Shown here piece by piece: positions 25,549 through 33,537 of a stretch of DNA of 64,000 bases. Source of the DNA: Paenibacillus soyae (GTDB lineage Bacteria > Bacillota > Bacilli > Paenibacillales > Paenibacillaceae); assembly GCF_024623455.1 (NCBI RefSeq), contig NZ_JANIPJ010000017.1, positions 62,001-126,000 on the forward strand, read 5' to 3'. The position numbers were made by a program, and so were the translations under genes. Under the pieces are notes generated by a model, which was not told where the DNA came from, did not search any database, and saw only the letters and a list, made by a program, of their open reading frames with translations. Numbering within the stretch: position 1 is the first letter of the stretch; every line of letters starts with the position of its first letter.

Positions 25549-26483
25549 AAATTATCGTTACGGGAGCCGCCGGCTTCGTCGGATCGCATCTATGCGAGAA
25601 GCTTCTTCATAACGGCCATGAGGTTATCGGCATAGACGCGATGGTCCGCGAGGAGCTGAAAACGATCGGAGCCCGAAATCTGGATTCGATTATCGACCAC
25701 CCGAGCTTCTCGTTCAGGACGGATAACCTGCAGACCCTGCCTTGGGAGAACGTCCTTCCCGGGGTCGATATGATCTATCATCTGGCGGGCATACCCGGAG
25801 TACGCAGCAGCTGGGGGGCGGACTTCGGTCACTATGTCTCGAACAATATTAACGTAACGCAGCGTCTGCTCGAAGCTTGCAAAGGAATGCCGCTGAAGAA
25901 GTTCGTGTTCGTGTCCACGTCCTCCGTCTATGGAGAGAAGCCAGGCAAGGTGTCGGAGGACGCGCTTCCTTCGCCGCTGTCGCCTTACGGGGTGTCGAAG
26001 CTGACGGGCGAGCATTTGTGCCGCGTTTACGCGACTAACGAAGGCCTGCCGGTCGTTATATTAAGATATTTCACCGTGTATGGACCTCGGCAGCGTTCGG
26101 ATATGGCCTTCCATCGGTTCATCAAACAAATATTGACGGACCGCCCGATCACGCTGTATGGCGACGGCAATCAATCCCGCGACTTCACCTTCGTCTTAGA
26201 CTGCGCCGAAGCGACGGCAGCCGTTGCCGAGGCGGATCACGTCGTAGGCGAGACGATCAACATCGGAGGCAAGGAAAGAGCCTCCATCCGGGACGTTATC
26301 GCGCTGCTCGAGAAGCTGACCGGCAAAAACGCAAAGGTCGACCGGATCGGCGGACTAAAGGGCGAGCCGATGCATACGTGGGCGGATATATCCAAGGCGG
26401 AGCGGCTGCTCGGCTATTCGCCGAAGGTAAGCCTGGAGGAAGGCTTGCTTCAAGAAATCGCCTACGTTCGAAGCCTGTTGTGA
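25545..26483 (+). CDS. NAD-dependent nucleotide-sugar epimerase/dehydratase
   Basis: This 312-residue extended short-chain dehydrogenase has the NAD loop MKIIVTGAAGFVGSHLCEKLL, the catalytic SSVYGEK...SPYGVSKLTGEH (Tyr-x-x-x-Lys), and the typical RYFTVYGPRQRSDMAFHRFI and GDGNQSRDFTFV segments. Following ugd with a coupled start, its likely substrate is UDP-glucuronate, giving UDP-galacturonate (4-epimerase), or UDP-glucose. The product would go to an acidic cell-surface polysaccharide. No glycosyltransferase genes are in the window. The exact specificity is inferred from context. Confidence 0.85.
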   Translation: MKIIVTGAAGFVGSHLCEKLLHNGHEVIGIDAMVREELKTIGARNLDSIIDHPSFSFRTDNLQTLPWENVLPGVDMIYHLAGIPGVRSSWGADFGHYVSNNINVTQRLLEACKGMPLKKFVFVSTSSVYGEKPGKVSEDALPSPLSPYGVSKLTGEHLCRVYATNEGLPVVILRYFTVYGPRQRSDMAFHRFIKQILTDRPITLYGDGNQSRDFTFVLDCAEATAAVAEADHVVGETINIGGKERASIRDVIALLEKLTGKNAKVDRIGGLKGEPMHTWADISKAERLLGYSPKVSLEEGLLQEIAYVRSLL

Positions 26484-26495
26484 CGGCCGGCCGGT

Positions 26496-27338
26496 TTATC
26501 TGGCCGCGGTATATAGCTGCCTGTAAGCGGTAGGCGTCATGCCTTCGTGCGCCATGAACCGCTTATTGAAGTAGCTGGCGCTTGGATAACCAGCCTCCTT
26601 GGCGATTTGGCCAATGGAGGCTTCTTGGCGTTCCAGCAGCCATTGCTTCGCGGTCTGCAGCCGGCATCGCGTAATGAAATCCATCGGCGTCATCTCCATC
26701 ACGCTGCGGAACAGCTTGCAGAAATAGTAAGGCGTGACGCCGGCTTCCCGCGCCCAGGTCTCGAGCAGGAACGGCTCGCAAGCTTCTCTCTGCATCTTGG
26801 GCAGCAGCTCGAGGATGCGATGGGAGGAGGAGCCGGATTTGGCGTCCCGCACCGGAGCGGCTTGTTCGACGAATATCGTGAGCAGCTCGTAGGTTAAAGC
26901 GCTTAGCCGATGCGGCCGCAGCATCCGGAAGCTCTCCGCTTCGCTCAGAAGCGCTTCATGAGCGTCCATCCACCGATCGCTTTGCCGAAGCGTCCATAGC
27001 TGGCTTTGCTGAAGCTCTAGCCGGAGCATGTAATCCTGAAGAACGTTGCCGTAGAAATGAATCCAGCGAATATCCCAAGGCTCTTCCTTATCGCTGTAAT
27101 AACGCTGGCGCTGCAGCGGGAAATACAAGAAGGCTTGCCCGGCCTCCAGCTTATGGACGATGCCGTCCGATTCGACATAGCCTTTGCCCGAAACGACATA
27201 ATGAATGCTGAAATTGTTCAGCGCTCCGGCGCCGCGCGTGACGCCATGCTCCGGCCATTCATAATAATGACCGACGGATTCGGGCAAGCAGAAATAAGGA
27301 TGATGAGGCAAGGTCAGCAGAAGGGTCTGTCGCTGCAT
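26496..27338 (-). CDS. AraC-family transcriptional regulator
   Basis: This 280-residue protein has an N-terminal cupin-like AraC ligand domain (YVVSGKGYVESDGIVHKLEAGQAF) and a C-terminal double HTH (WAREAGVTPYYFCKLFRSV and IGQIAKEAGYPSASYFNKRF). It is divergent from a Gfo/Idh/MocA plus aldo/keto reductase pair and probably activates it. A perfect 16-base palindrome lies in its own promoter region. The inducing sugar is unknown. Confidence 0.88.
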   Translation of the reverse strand: MQRQTLLLTLPHHPYFCLPESVGHYYEWPEHGVTRGAGALNNFSIHYVVSGKGYVESDGIVHKLEAGQAFLYFPLQRQRYYSDKEEPWDIRWIHFYGNVLQDYMLRLELQQSQLWTLRQSDRWMDAHEALLSEAESFRMLRPHRLSALTYELLTIFVEQAAPVRDAKSGSSSHRILELLPKMQREACEPFLLETWAREAGVTPYYFCKLFRSVMEMTPMDFITRCRLQTAKQWLLERQEASIGQIAKEAGYPSASYFNKRFMAHEGMTPTAYRQLYTAAR

Positions 27339-27353
27339 GGATCTCTCTCCCGA

Positions 27354-27369
27354 ATAACAATATTGTTAT
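27354..27369. promoter_or_regulatory. Perfect 16-base palindrome between araC-type and oxidoreductase genes
   Basis: ATAACAATATTGTTAT is fully self-complementary and lies 15 bases upstream of the AraC gene start. On the plus side a TATAAT -10 box at 27415-27420 serves the oxidoreductase genes. It is a candidate operator, possibly for autoregulation. Confidence 0.5.
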
Positions 27370-27460
27370 AACAAGCATCAATATAATATCATTTTCAAAT
27401 TGTTACCGCCATCATATAATCGCAATATAGTCATAGTTCAATGATGGAGGAGATGCAGAC

Positions 27461-28462
27461 ATGTCGAATAGCAAGCTGAAATGGGGCATTCTCGGTTACG
27501 CGGCTATCGCGAAGCGGGCGGTTATTCCGGGGATCCAAGGCTCGGATCGGAACGAGATCGCCGCAATCGCCAGCAGAGATTTGGATAAAGCAAAGGCGGC
27601 GGCCGAGGCGCATGGCATCGCCACAGCGTACGGCAGCTACGAGGAGCTGCTCGCGGACGAATCGATCGAGGCCGTCTACATACCGCTGCCGAACCATCTG
27701 CACAAGGAATGGACGATCCGCGCGGCGGAGGCGGGCAAGCATGTCCTATGCGAGAAGCCGATTGCCCTTAACGCCGCGGAGGCGGCGGAGATGGAGGAAG
27801 CGTGCGCGAAAGCAGGCGTTGTGCTGCTGGAGGCGTTCATGTATCGGTGCCATCCCCGGTACGACATGATCCGCGAGGTGATCCGTTCCGGCGAAATCGG
27901 GCAGCTCCGCGGCATTCGGAGCGCCTTCACCTTCAACAACGCGGGCGCCGCCCAAAACGTTCGTTTCCGCAAGGATTGGGGCGGGGGCTCCATATACGAT
28001 GTAGGCTGTTACCCGATTAACGCGGCCAGGCTGCTCATGGGACAGGAGCCGGAAGCCGTAACGGTGCAGGCCATATTCTCCCCGGACCATGACGACGTCG
28101 ATATGATGGCCTCCGGATTGCTGGAGTTCGAGGCCGGCGTATCCCTTACGTTCGATTGCGGCATGTGGGCCGCGTTCCGCAATCCTCTCGAAGTGCTCGG
28201 CACGGACGGCATCATCGAGGTGCCTTCGGCATTCATTACGCCTGCTCCGGGCAGCGGCAACTTCTTCGTGCAGACCAAGGAAGGGCGCCGCGAGGTGGAG
28301 GTGCCGGATGTTAACGCCTACACGTTACAAGCGGACCAAATGTATCGCGCGGTCAGAGGCGAAGAGGCATTGCCCTATGGCCCTAACGATGCGATCAACA
28401 ACATGAAGGTGATCGATGCCTGCCTGCAATCGGCGCGCGACAAGGTTAGAATTCGTCTTTAA
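27461..28462 (+). CDS. Gfo/Idh/MocA-family oxidoreductase
   Basis: This 333-residue enzyme has the N-terminal Rossmann fold (KWGILGYAAIAKRAVIPGIQ) and the family signature HVLCEKPIALNAAEA with the catalytic lysine of the EKP motif. The C-terminal beta-sheet domain follows, with DVGCYPINAARLLMG. It most resembles NAD(P)-dependent sugar or inositol-type dehydrogenases. GGAGG stands before the ATG. An aldo/keto reductase gene follows 37 bp downstream in the same direction and both are divergent from an AraC regulator, so they form a sugar-conversion unit. The substrate is not determinable. Confidence 0.88.
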   Translation: MSNSKLKWGILGYAAIAKRAVIPGIQGSDRNEIAAIASRDLDKAKAAAEAHGIATAYGSYEELLADESIEAVYIPLPNHLHKEWTIRAAEAGKHVLCEKPIALNAAEAAEMEEACAKAGVVLLEAFMYRCHPRYDMIREVIRSGEIGQLRGIRSAFTFNNAGAAQNVRFRKDWGGGSIYDVGCYPINAARLLMGQEPEAVTVQAIFSPDHDDVDMMASGLLEFEAGVSLTFDCGMWAAFRNPLEVLGTDGIIEVPSAFITPAPGSGNFFVQTKEGRREVEVPDVNAYTLQADQMYRAVRGEEALPYGPNDAINNMKVIDACLQSARDKVRIRL

Positions 28463-28499
28463 TGAATAATAATTAACGAAATGAAGGGGAGAAGCTGAT

Positions 28500-29432
28500 A
28501 TGGAATATATTCAAATCGAAGGATGCCCGAAGCCGGTATCCCGCCTCATGAAGGGCACGGATTACTTTTACCACGACAACTACGAGAAAGCGGCGGCCAA
28601 TATGGACGCGTATCTCGCGATCGGCGGCAACTCCGTGGATTCGGCGCATATTTATTGCGGCGGACAAAGCGAAGAAGTGCTGGGACGTTATATGCGGGAG
28701 AGAAACAATCGCGAACAGATCGTCATTCTGACGAAGGGAGCCCATCACGACCAGAATGGCCCGCGCGTCACGAAGGAAGCGATCGATCACGATCTGGAGA
28801 CGAGCCTGCGCAGGCTGGAAACGGACTATATCGATCTGTACGGCCTTCACCGCGACGACCCGAGCATTCCGGTCGGGATCATCGTGGACGCGCTCAACGA
28901 GCATATTGAAGCGGGGAAAGTTAGAGCGATCGGCGTATCGAATTGGACGTGGCAAAGAATCCAAGAGGCGAATGACTACGCGGCCGCTAACGGATTGAAG
29001 GGCTTCACGTTCAGCAGTCCGAACTTAAGCCTTGCGAAAGCGAACGAGCCTTTCTGGAGGGGCTGCGTCTCCGCGGACGCGGAAACGTGCGAGTGGCATG
29101 AGAAGACGGGGATGCCGCTGCTATCGTGGTCTTCCCAAGCGAGAGGCTTTTTCACCGGCCGGTTCACGCCGGAGGTGCGAGACAACGCGGATCTGGTGCG
29201 CGTATTCTACAGCGACGATAATTGGGAACGGCTGGCGAGAGCGAAGCAACTGGCGGAAGAGAAGGGCGTGACCGCCATTCAAATCGCCCTTGCCTATGTG
29301 CTCGGTCAACCTTTCCCAACTTGCGCGCTTATCGGCGCCCAATCCCAAGCGGAGCTGCTGTCCTGCGACGAGGGCTCGCGCATCAGGCTGACGAGGGAAG
29401 AGATGGATTGGCTCGATTTAACGAACCGGTAA
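28500..29432 (+). CDS. Aldo/keto reductase
   Basis: This 310-residue TIM-barrel oxidoreductase shows the AKR landmarks: the aspartate of the tetrad in VDSAHIYCGGQSEEVLGRYM (the D-x4-Y pair), a lysine in IVILTKGAHHD, the histidine in YIDLYGLHRDDPSIPVG, and GVSNWTWQRIQEANDYA. The usual C-terminal NADP segment is present near AYVLGQPFPTCALIGA. The second gene of the unit after Gfo/Idh/MocA, it is expected to reduce an aldehyde or ketone form of a sugar. It stops seven bases before the convergent PRPP-synthetase-like gene, with no terminator visible in that space. Confidence 0.88.
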   Translation: MEYIQIEGCPKPVSRLMKGTDYFYHDNYEKAAANMDAYLAIGGNSVDSAHIYCGGQSEEVLGRYMRERNNREQIVILTKGAHHDQNGPRVTKEAIDHDLETSLRRLETDYIDLYGLHRDDPSIPVGIIVDALNEHIEAGKVRAIGVSNWTWQRIQEANDYAAANGLKGFTFSSPNLSLAKANEPFWRGCVSADAETCEWHEKTGMPLLSWSSQARGFFTGRFTPEVRDNADLVRVFYSDDNWERLARAKQLAEEKGVTAIQIALAYVLGQPFPTCALIGAQSQAELLSCDEGSRIRLTREEMDWLDLTNR

Positions 29433-29439
29433 GGCTCGT

Positions 29440-30378
29440 CTACTCCGACTTGAACAACGTTGCGATGGAGCCGCCTTCCGTAATAATGCGGATCGCGGTT
29501 CCGAGCAGCGGAGCCATCTCCAGAACGATGAACTTGTCCGGACGTTCCCTGCCCAGGGCGATCGTGTCGGTAATGACGACCTCCTGGATGTTCGGATGAT
29601 TCAGCTTGTCGACCGCGTTCTCGGAGAATAACCCGTGGGTGGCGCATATAAAAGCGTCCTCCGCGCCGCGCTTCTTGAGCGCTTCCACGACGTTCACGAT
29701 CGTGCTGCCGGTATCGATCAAATCCTCGATAATAATCGGAGTCATGCCTTCGACCTCGCCGATAATATGCGTAATTTCGGATTGGTTATGCGCCGGTCTG
29801 TTCTTGATCATGATGGCGAACGGGCAATCGAGGAGTCCGGCAAGCTTCTCGGCCGTCGTCGCTCGGCCCGCGTCCGGCGAGACGACAACGGGATTCGCGA
29901 TATGCTTCGAACGCAAATAGTCGATGATCAGATCGAGCGCCGTCAGATGGTCGACCGTTATCTTGAAGAAGCCTTGAATCGGGTCCGCGTGGAGATCGAC
30001 GGAAATAATGCGGTCGGCGCCGACCGTCGTCAAGACGTCCGCCACCATCTTGGCCGAGATCGGCTCCCGGGGAGCGGACTTCCGTTCTTGCCGGGCATAG
30101 CCGTAATAAGGCATGACGATATTGATGGATTTGGCCGAAGCTCGTTTGGCCGCGTCGATCATCACCAGCAGCTCGACCAGATGCTCGTTGACCGGATGCG
30201 ATAACGATTGGACGATGAATACATGGAAGTTGCGAATCGATTCTTCGTACGTCACATGGATTTCGCCGCTCTGCTGGCGGGATATCGTGGATTTGCCCAG
30301 CGGAATTTCCAGCTGTCCGCATACTTTGGCGGCCAGCTCCGGATTCGATGAGCCAGAGAATACTTTAATCTTGCGCAT
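29440..30378 (-). CDS. Ribose-phosphate pyrophosphokinase-like protein (divergent paralogue)
   Basis: This 312-residue protein is homologous to PRPP synthetase (Prs) along its whole length: PVNEHLVELLVMIDAAKRASA, VMPYYGYARQERK, DLHADPIQGFF and the PRPP loop region EDLIDTGSTIV. Key positions differ from canonical Prs: the ATP-binding loop RFSDGE reads RQQSGE (residues 34-39, losing Phe35 and Asp37), the flexible-loop DKRRP reads IKNRP, and SPDHGG reads SPDAGR. It is therefore likely a paralogue, with reduced or changed activity, rather than the housekeeping enzyme. GGAGG lies five bases before the ATG at 30378. FabV is encoded just upstream, with a 48-base hairpin between. Confidence 0.8.
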   Translation of the reverse strand: MRKIKVFSGSSNPELAAKVCGQLEIPLGKSTISRQQSGEIHVTYEESIRNFHVFIVQSLSHPVNEHLVELLVMIDAAKRASAKSINIVMPYYGYARQERKSAPREPISAKMVADVLTTVGADRIISVDLHADPIQGFFKITVDHLTALDLIIDYLRSKHIANPVVVSPDAGRATTAEKLAGLLDCPFAIMIKNRPAHNQSEITHIIGEVEGMTPIIIEDLIDTGSTIVNVVEALKKRGAEDAFICATHGLFSENAVDKLNHPNIQEVVITDTIALGRERPDKFIVLEMAPLLGTAIRIITEGGSIATLFKSE

Positions 30379-30404
30379 AGGTTCCTCCATATGTCTTGTC
30401 ATGC

Positions 30405-30451
30405 CAAAGCGCCGACGAAGGTGTCAGCTTTACTCCTTCGCCAGCGCTTTG
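30405..30451. promoter_or_regulatory. Long hairpin between fabV and prs-like genes
   Basis: CAAAGCGC/GCGCTTTG and CGAAGG/CCTTCG stems with a symmetric internal loop form a stable hairpin just upstream of the prs-like ribosome binding site. On the minus strand no T-run follows, so it does not look like a standard terminator for fabV; processing or weak termination is possible. Confidence 0.45.
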
Positions 30452-30476
30452 TTTCTGTTTACCGTGTGTTCAAATA

Positions 30477-31667
30477 TTAGCGTTGGTTCGGAATCGCGAC
30501 TTCCGGATTCGTGTCGGCATTATAGTCGATGCCGTCCGTCTCGAAGCCGAACAGCTGGAAAAACTCGCGGCGATAGCCTTCGAGATCGGACAGCTCGTAG
30601 ACGTTCTCGGTCGTAAGCTCGGCCCAACGCTGGGCGACTTCCTCTTGAATCTCGGGACGCATCTCCCAGTCGTCGATGCGGATAAGACCTTTCTCGTCGA
30701 CTGGCGTTTCGGCGGCGCCGTACAGTCTTGTCGAGAAGAGGCGGTACATTTGCTCGATGCAGCCTTCATGCAGGCCTTTCTCTTTCATGACCTTGTACAA
30801 GGCCGAGATATACAGCGGAACGACCGGAATCGCCGAGCTGGATTGGGTCACGAGCGCTTTGTTGACGGATACGTAAGCTCGTCCGCCCTTCGCCGCGAGC
30901 TGCTCGTGAAGACGGTGAGCGGTAGCCTCGAGATCGTTCTTGGCGGCGCCGATCGTGCCTTCGCGGTAAACGGCATGCGTAATTTCAGGTCCGATATAAG
31001 AGTATGCAACGGTTGTAGCGCCATCGGCGAGAACGCCGGCGCTTTGCAGCTCGTCGATCCACATGTTCCAATCCTCGCCGCCCATGACGGCGATCGTCTG
31101 GCGCAGCTCATCTTCCGTAGCCGGTTCAATCGTCGCTTGCGTCACTTCTCCCGTATGGAAGTTAACCGTCTTGTTCGAATACGTCCCGCCGAGCGGCTTA
31201 ATGACGGAAGTGAACACTTCGCCGGTTTTCGGATGCGTGCGGCGCGGAGATGCGACGCTGTAGACGACCAGATCGATCTGCCCCAGCTCCGTGCGGATAA
31301 GATCGATCGTTTTGGCCTTGATCTCGTCGGAGAACGCGTCGCCCACGATGCTGTAGGATTTCAAGCCGGCTTCCGCGGCTTCGGCTTCGAACGCCGCGGA
31401 ATTGTACCAGCCCGCGGACGCGGTGCGGGCGCCCTCCGCCGCTTTGTCGAAGTAAACGCCGATCGTATTGGCGCCTGACGCGAAGGCGGACACGATGCGG
31501 GAAGCTAGACCGTAGCCGGTGGAAGCGCCGATGACAAGAACGTTGCGCGGACCCTCGAGCTTGGGCTGGGCTTTCACATAATTGATTTGGCGCTTCACTT
31601 GGCTGGCGCAGCCTTCCGGATGCGCGGTTGTGCAAATAAAGCCGCGGGTTTTCGGTTGAATGATCAT
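30477..31667 (-). CDS. fabV: Enoyl-ACP / trans-2-enoyl-CoA reductase
   Basis: This 396-residue enzyme belongs to the FabV/Ter family, longer than FabI or FabL. It has the N-terminal MIIQPKTRGFICTTAHPEGC characteristic of the family, the NAD-binding NVLVIGASTGYGLASRI, DLVVYSVASPRR, and the active-site tyrosine-lysine pair in AYSYIGPEIT...YREGTIGAAK. It reduces the enoyl double bond in the last step of each fatty-acid elongation cycle with NADH. FabV enzymes are known to be insensitive to triclosan. The ATG at 31667 has AAAGGA 11 bases upstream. It is monocistronic or weakly linked with the prs-like gene. Confidence 0.93.
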   Translation of the reverse strand: MIIQPKTRGFICTTAHPEGCASQVKRQINYVKAQPKLEGPRNVLVIGASTGYGLASRIVSAFASGANTIGVYFDKAAEGARTASAGWYNSAAFEAEAAEAGLKSYSIVGDAFSDEIKAKTIDLIRTELGQIDLVVYSVASPRRTHPKTGEVFTSVIKPLGGTYSNKTVNFHTGEVTQATIEPATEDELRQTIAVMGGEDWNMWIDELQSAGVLADGATTVAYSYIGPEITHAVYREGTIGAAKNDLEATAHRLHEQLAAKGGRAYVSVNKALVTQSSSAIPVVPLYISALYKVMKEKGLHEGCIEQMYRLFSTRLYGAAETPVDEKGLIRIDDWEMRPEIQEEVAQRWAELTTENVYELSDLEGYRREFFQLFGFETDGIDYNADTNPEVAIPNQR

Positions 31668-31814
31668 ATGGGGATGTTCCTTTCTCTTAATAAAGTCGCA
31701 AGGATCTATGTAACAAAGGACAACTCTTCCCCATTTTACCGATTTTTTCATCTGAATGGAAGGATAAAAGCAAAAAGAGAGCGCAACCGCGCCCTCCGTA
31801 AAGACTCATTCTGT

Positions 31815-32033
31815 TTAGAAGCGGCCTGCAAGCTGCTGCTCAGCCAATTGAACAAGCCGGCGAGTTATGTAGCCCCCGATGGAACCGGTATCACGCGTCG
31901 TCATATTGCCGTAATAGCCGTCTTGCGGAATCTGAATGCCAAGCTCTTGCGCGACCTCGAATTTCATTTGCTCCAGCGCGGCGCGCGCCTGAGGGACCAC
32001 CAGTTGGTTCGAGCTGCTGCTATTGTTTGCCAT
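31815..32033 (-). CDS. Alpha/beta-type small acid-soluble spore protein
   Basis: This 72-residue protein matches alpha/beta-type SASP: NNSSSSNQLVVPQARAALEQM, the GPR protease site KFEVAQELGI, and YYGNMTTRDTGSIGGYITRRL near the end. SASPs saturate spore DNA, convert it to an A-like form, and protect it from heat, UV and chemicals; they are cleaved on germination to give amino acids. AAAGGAGAGAG precedes the ATG, and a sigma-G-like promoter lies upstream. It proves a spore-forming host. Several paralogues are usual per genome. Confidence 0.97.
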   Translation of the reverse strand: MANNSSSSNQLVVPQARAALEQMKFEVAQELGIQIPQDGYYGNMTTRDTGSIGGYITRRLVQLAEQQLAGRF

Positions 32034-32082
32034 GATTTACTCTCTCCTTTAAGGAAACTTAAGCGTGTTGAACGCTTGAGCC

Positions 32083-32113
32083 TATTATGCATCGTCCTAT
32101 GATGGATTATTCG
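32083..32113 (-). promoter_or_regulatory. Sigma-G-type promoter for the SASP gene
   Basis: On the minus strand CGAATA, an 18-base spacer, and CATAATA match the forespore sigma-G pattern (TGAATA-N17/18-CATACTA). It lies 50 bases upstream of the SASP start. Confidence 0.7.
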
Positions 32114-32190
32114 CTAACTTCTCCTGTATTTACCGACGATTTTCGGAATGGATTCGTGATAAGATGGGAACACGGGGGAGGGACGAAGCC

Positions 32191-32778
32191 ATGTGGACGC
32201 AGCCTATGCTATTTATGGAAAGACCCGATCCGTTCGACGACAACGACTTCCTGTTCGAGCCGCTCGTAGACGGACACCGGCTTCTGCTTATAATGGACGC
32301 GGGTAAAGTGCGCCTCTTGACGAGACACGGCTACGACATTACGAGACAGTACCCTGAGTTACATAATGTGCCGCTGCGAAGGCCGGCGGATGTGGTGCTG
32401 GACGGCGAAGTGGCCTTTCTGGACCCCGTCACGGGCAAAGCGGACTTCGGAAAGCTGCAGGAACGGTTCCGCATGAAAAAAATTCCGGACATACGAGATG
32501 CGAAGTCTTCGATGCCGGTCGTCTATTTCGTATTCGATATTTTGCATTATAACGGAGTCGACGTGCGCAGCAAGCCCCTGTTAACCCGGAAGCGCTTACT
32601 AAAGGCCGTGCTCGAGGACAATGCCTATATGAAAAAAATGAATTACGTCGAACGCAACGGAACCGGCTTGTACAAGGCGGCCGAAACCTTCGGTCTCGAA
32701 GGCATCGCCGGCAAAAACAAAGCGAGCTTCTACAAGGAAGGCCGCAGCGAAGATTGGCTGAAGATAGCGGTGAAGTAA
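32191..32778 (+). CDS. ATP-dependent DNA-ligase-like protein lacking the catalytic lysine
   Basis: This 195-residue protein aligns with the nucleotidyltransferase domain of LigD/YkoU-type ATP-dependent ligases found in Bacillaceae. The ATG at 32191 follows GGAGGG at eight bases. Recognisable parts are FEPLVDGHRLLL (motif I), DVVLDGEVAF (motif III), and EGIAGKNKASFYKEGRSEDWLKI (motifs IV and V). In motif I the invariant lysine that is adenylated (K-x-D-G) is Leu25 (LVDG, codon CTC), and motif IV lost its usual VAK. The protein also stops without the OB domain. It is therefore probably unable to self-adenylate and might bind nicked DNA or be a relic. It sits beside the SASP gene; LigD-type ligase works in spores in B. 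subtilis. Confidence 0.85.
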   Translation: MWTQPMLFMERPDPFDDNDFLFEPLVDGHRLLLIMDAGKVRLLTRHGYDITRQYPELHNVPLRRPADVVLDGEVAFLDPVTGKADFGKLQERFRMKKIPDIRDAKSSMPVVYFVFDILHYNGVDVRSKPLLTRKRLLKAVLEDNAYMKKMNYVERNGTGLYKAAETFGLEGIAGKNKASFYKEGRSEDWLKIAVK

Positions 32779-32791
32779 GCAGTGAAATAAG

Positions 32792-32834
32792 AAGGAGGTT
32801 TCCTGCCCGGATAATGCCGGGAGGAAACCTCCTT
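32792..32834. terminator. Bidirectional intrinsic terminator
   Basis: AAGGAGGTTTCCTGCCCGG pairs with its complement around a short ATAAT loop; T-rich bases follow on both sides. It lies between the convergent ligase-like and NlpC/P60 genes. Confidence 0.85.
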
Positions 32835-32852
32835 TGCTTGTATGACCCGTCC

Positions 32853-33335
32853 TTACAAAACGCGTCGGGCCGTTACGTATTTGCCTTTCCAGTAGCTGGA
32901 ATTCATATCGGAGATCGTGACGCCTTTGCTGCTCGAGCTATGAATGATCTGATTGTTGCCCGCGTAAATCGCGACATGGCTGATCGATCTTCCGTTGGTA
33001 TTGAAGAAGACGAGGTCGCCCATGCTGAGGGAGCCGCGATCCACCTTCTTGCCCATGCTCGCCTGGGCGGCGGAAGTGCGTGGCAGCCATACGCCGAACG
33101 ATTGGAACATGAACTGCGTGAACGACGAGCAGTCGAAGGAATCGGTGTCGCCCGTTTTGGCGCCGTATTGGTACGGCGTACCTATGTAGTTTTTGCTGGA
33201 AGCGATCAAGTTTTTGGATTTCGGCGTTGCCGCATAGGTTTTGTTTTCGGCGGCGCCGAAAGCAAATACAGACAGAGCAATCGTTACGCAAACGGCAGAT
33301 TTAACGGTTTTGGACAAAATATTGTTTTTTTTCAT
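32853..33335 (-). CDS. NlpC/P60-family cell-wall endopeptidase
   Basis: This 160-residue protein starts at the ATG at 33335, giving a signal peptide (basic KKNNILSKTVKS, hydrophobic VCVTIALSVFAFGA) with likely cleavage near AAENKTYAA. The NlpC/P60 papain-like domain follows with catalytic Cys in DSFDCSSFTQFMF, catalytic His in SISHVAIYAG, and a third polar position in NQIIHSSSS. The family cleaves the D-Glu to diamino-acid bond in peptidoglycan stem peptides. There are no SH3 or LysM binding domains, so it is a minimal secreted hydrolase. The upstream region is occupied by the TnpB element, which may have displaced its promoter. Confidence 0.9.
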   Translation of the reverse strand: MKKNNILSKTVKSAVCVTIALSVFAFGAAENKTYAATPKSKNLIASSKNYIGTPYQYGAKTGDTDSFDCSSFTQFMFQSFGVWLPRTSAAQASMGKKVDRGSLSMGDLVFFNTNGRSISHVAIYAGNNQIIHSSSSKGVTISDMNSSYWKGKYVTARRVL

Positions 33336-33537
33336 GATGACAGGGTTTCCCTTCTCCGAATGTTTTATTATCAACACCGAGAATACACCTGCCTCTAAGC
33401 TACCTGCTAGCTACGAAGTGAGAGTTAAGGCAAGGGATGAATTGGGAATTTTGTTGATGAATAAATAGGAACATATGTGCTATAATTGTTGTGGGTTTAA
33501 CATCTATCCCTTTTGTAGCGAGGTGATGAGTCAGGCG

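Noticed and set aside
33335..33377. N-terminal extension of the NlpC/P60 protein
   Set aside because: It would bury the signal peptide; the ATG at 33335 gives a standard secretion signal.
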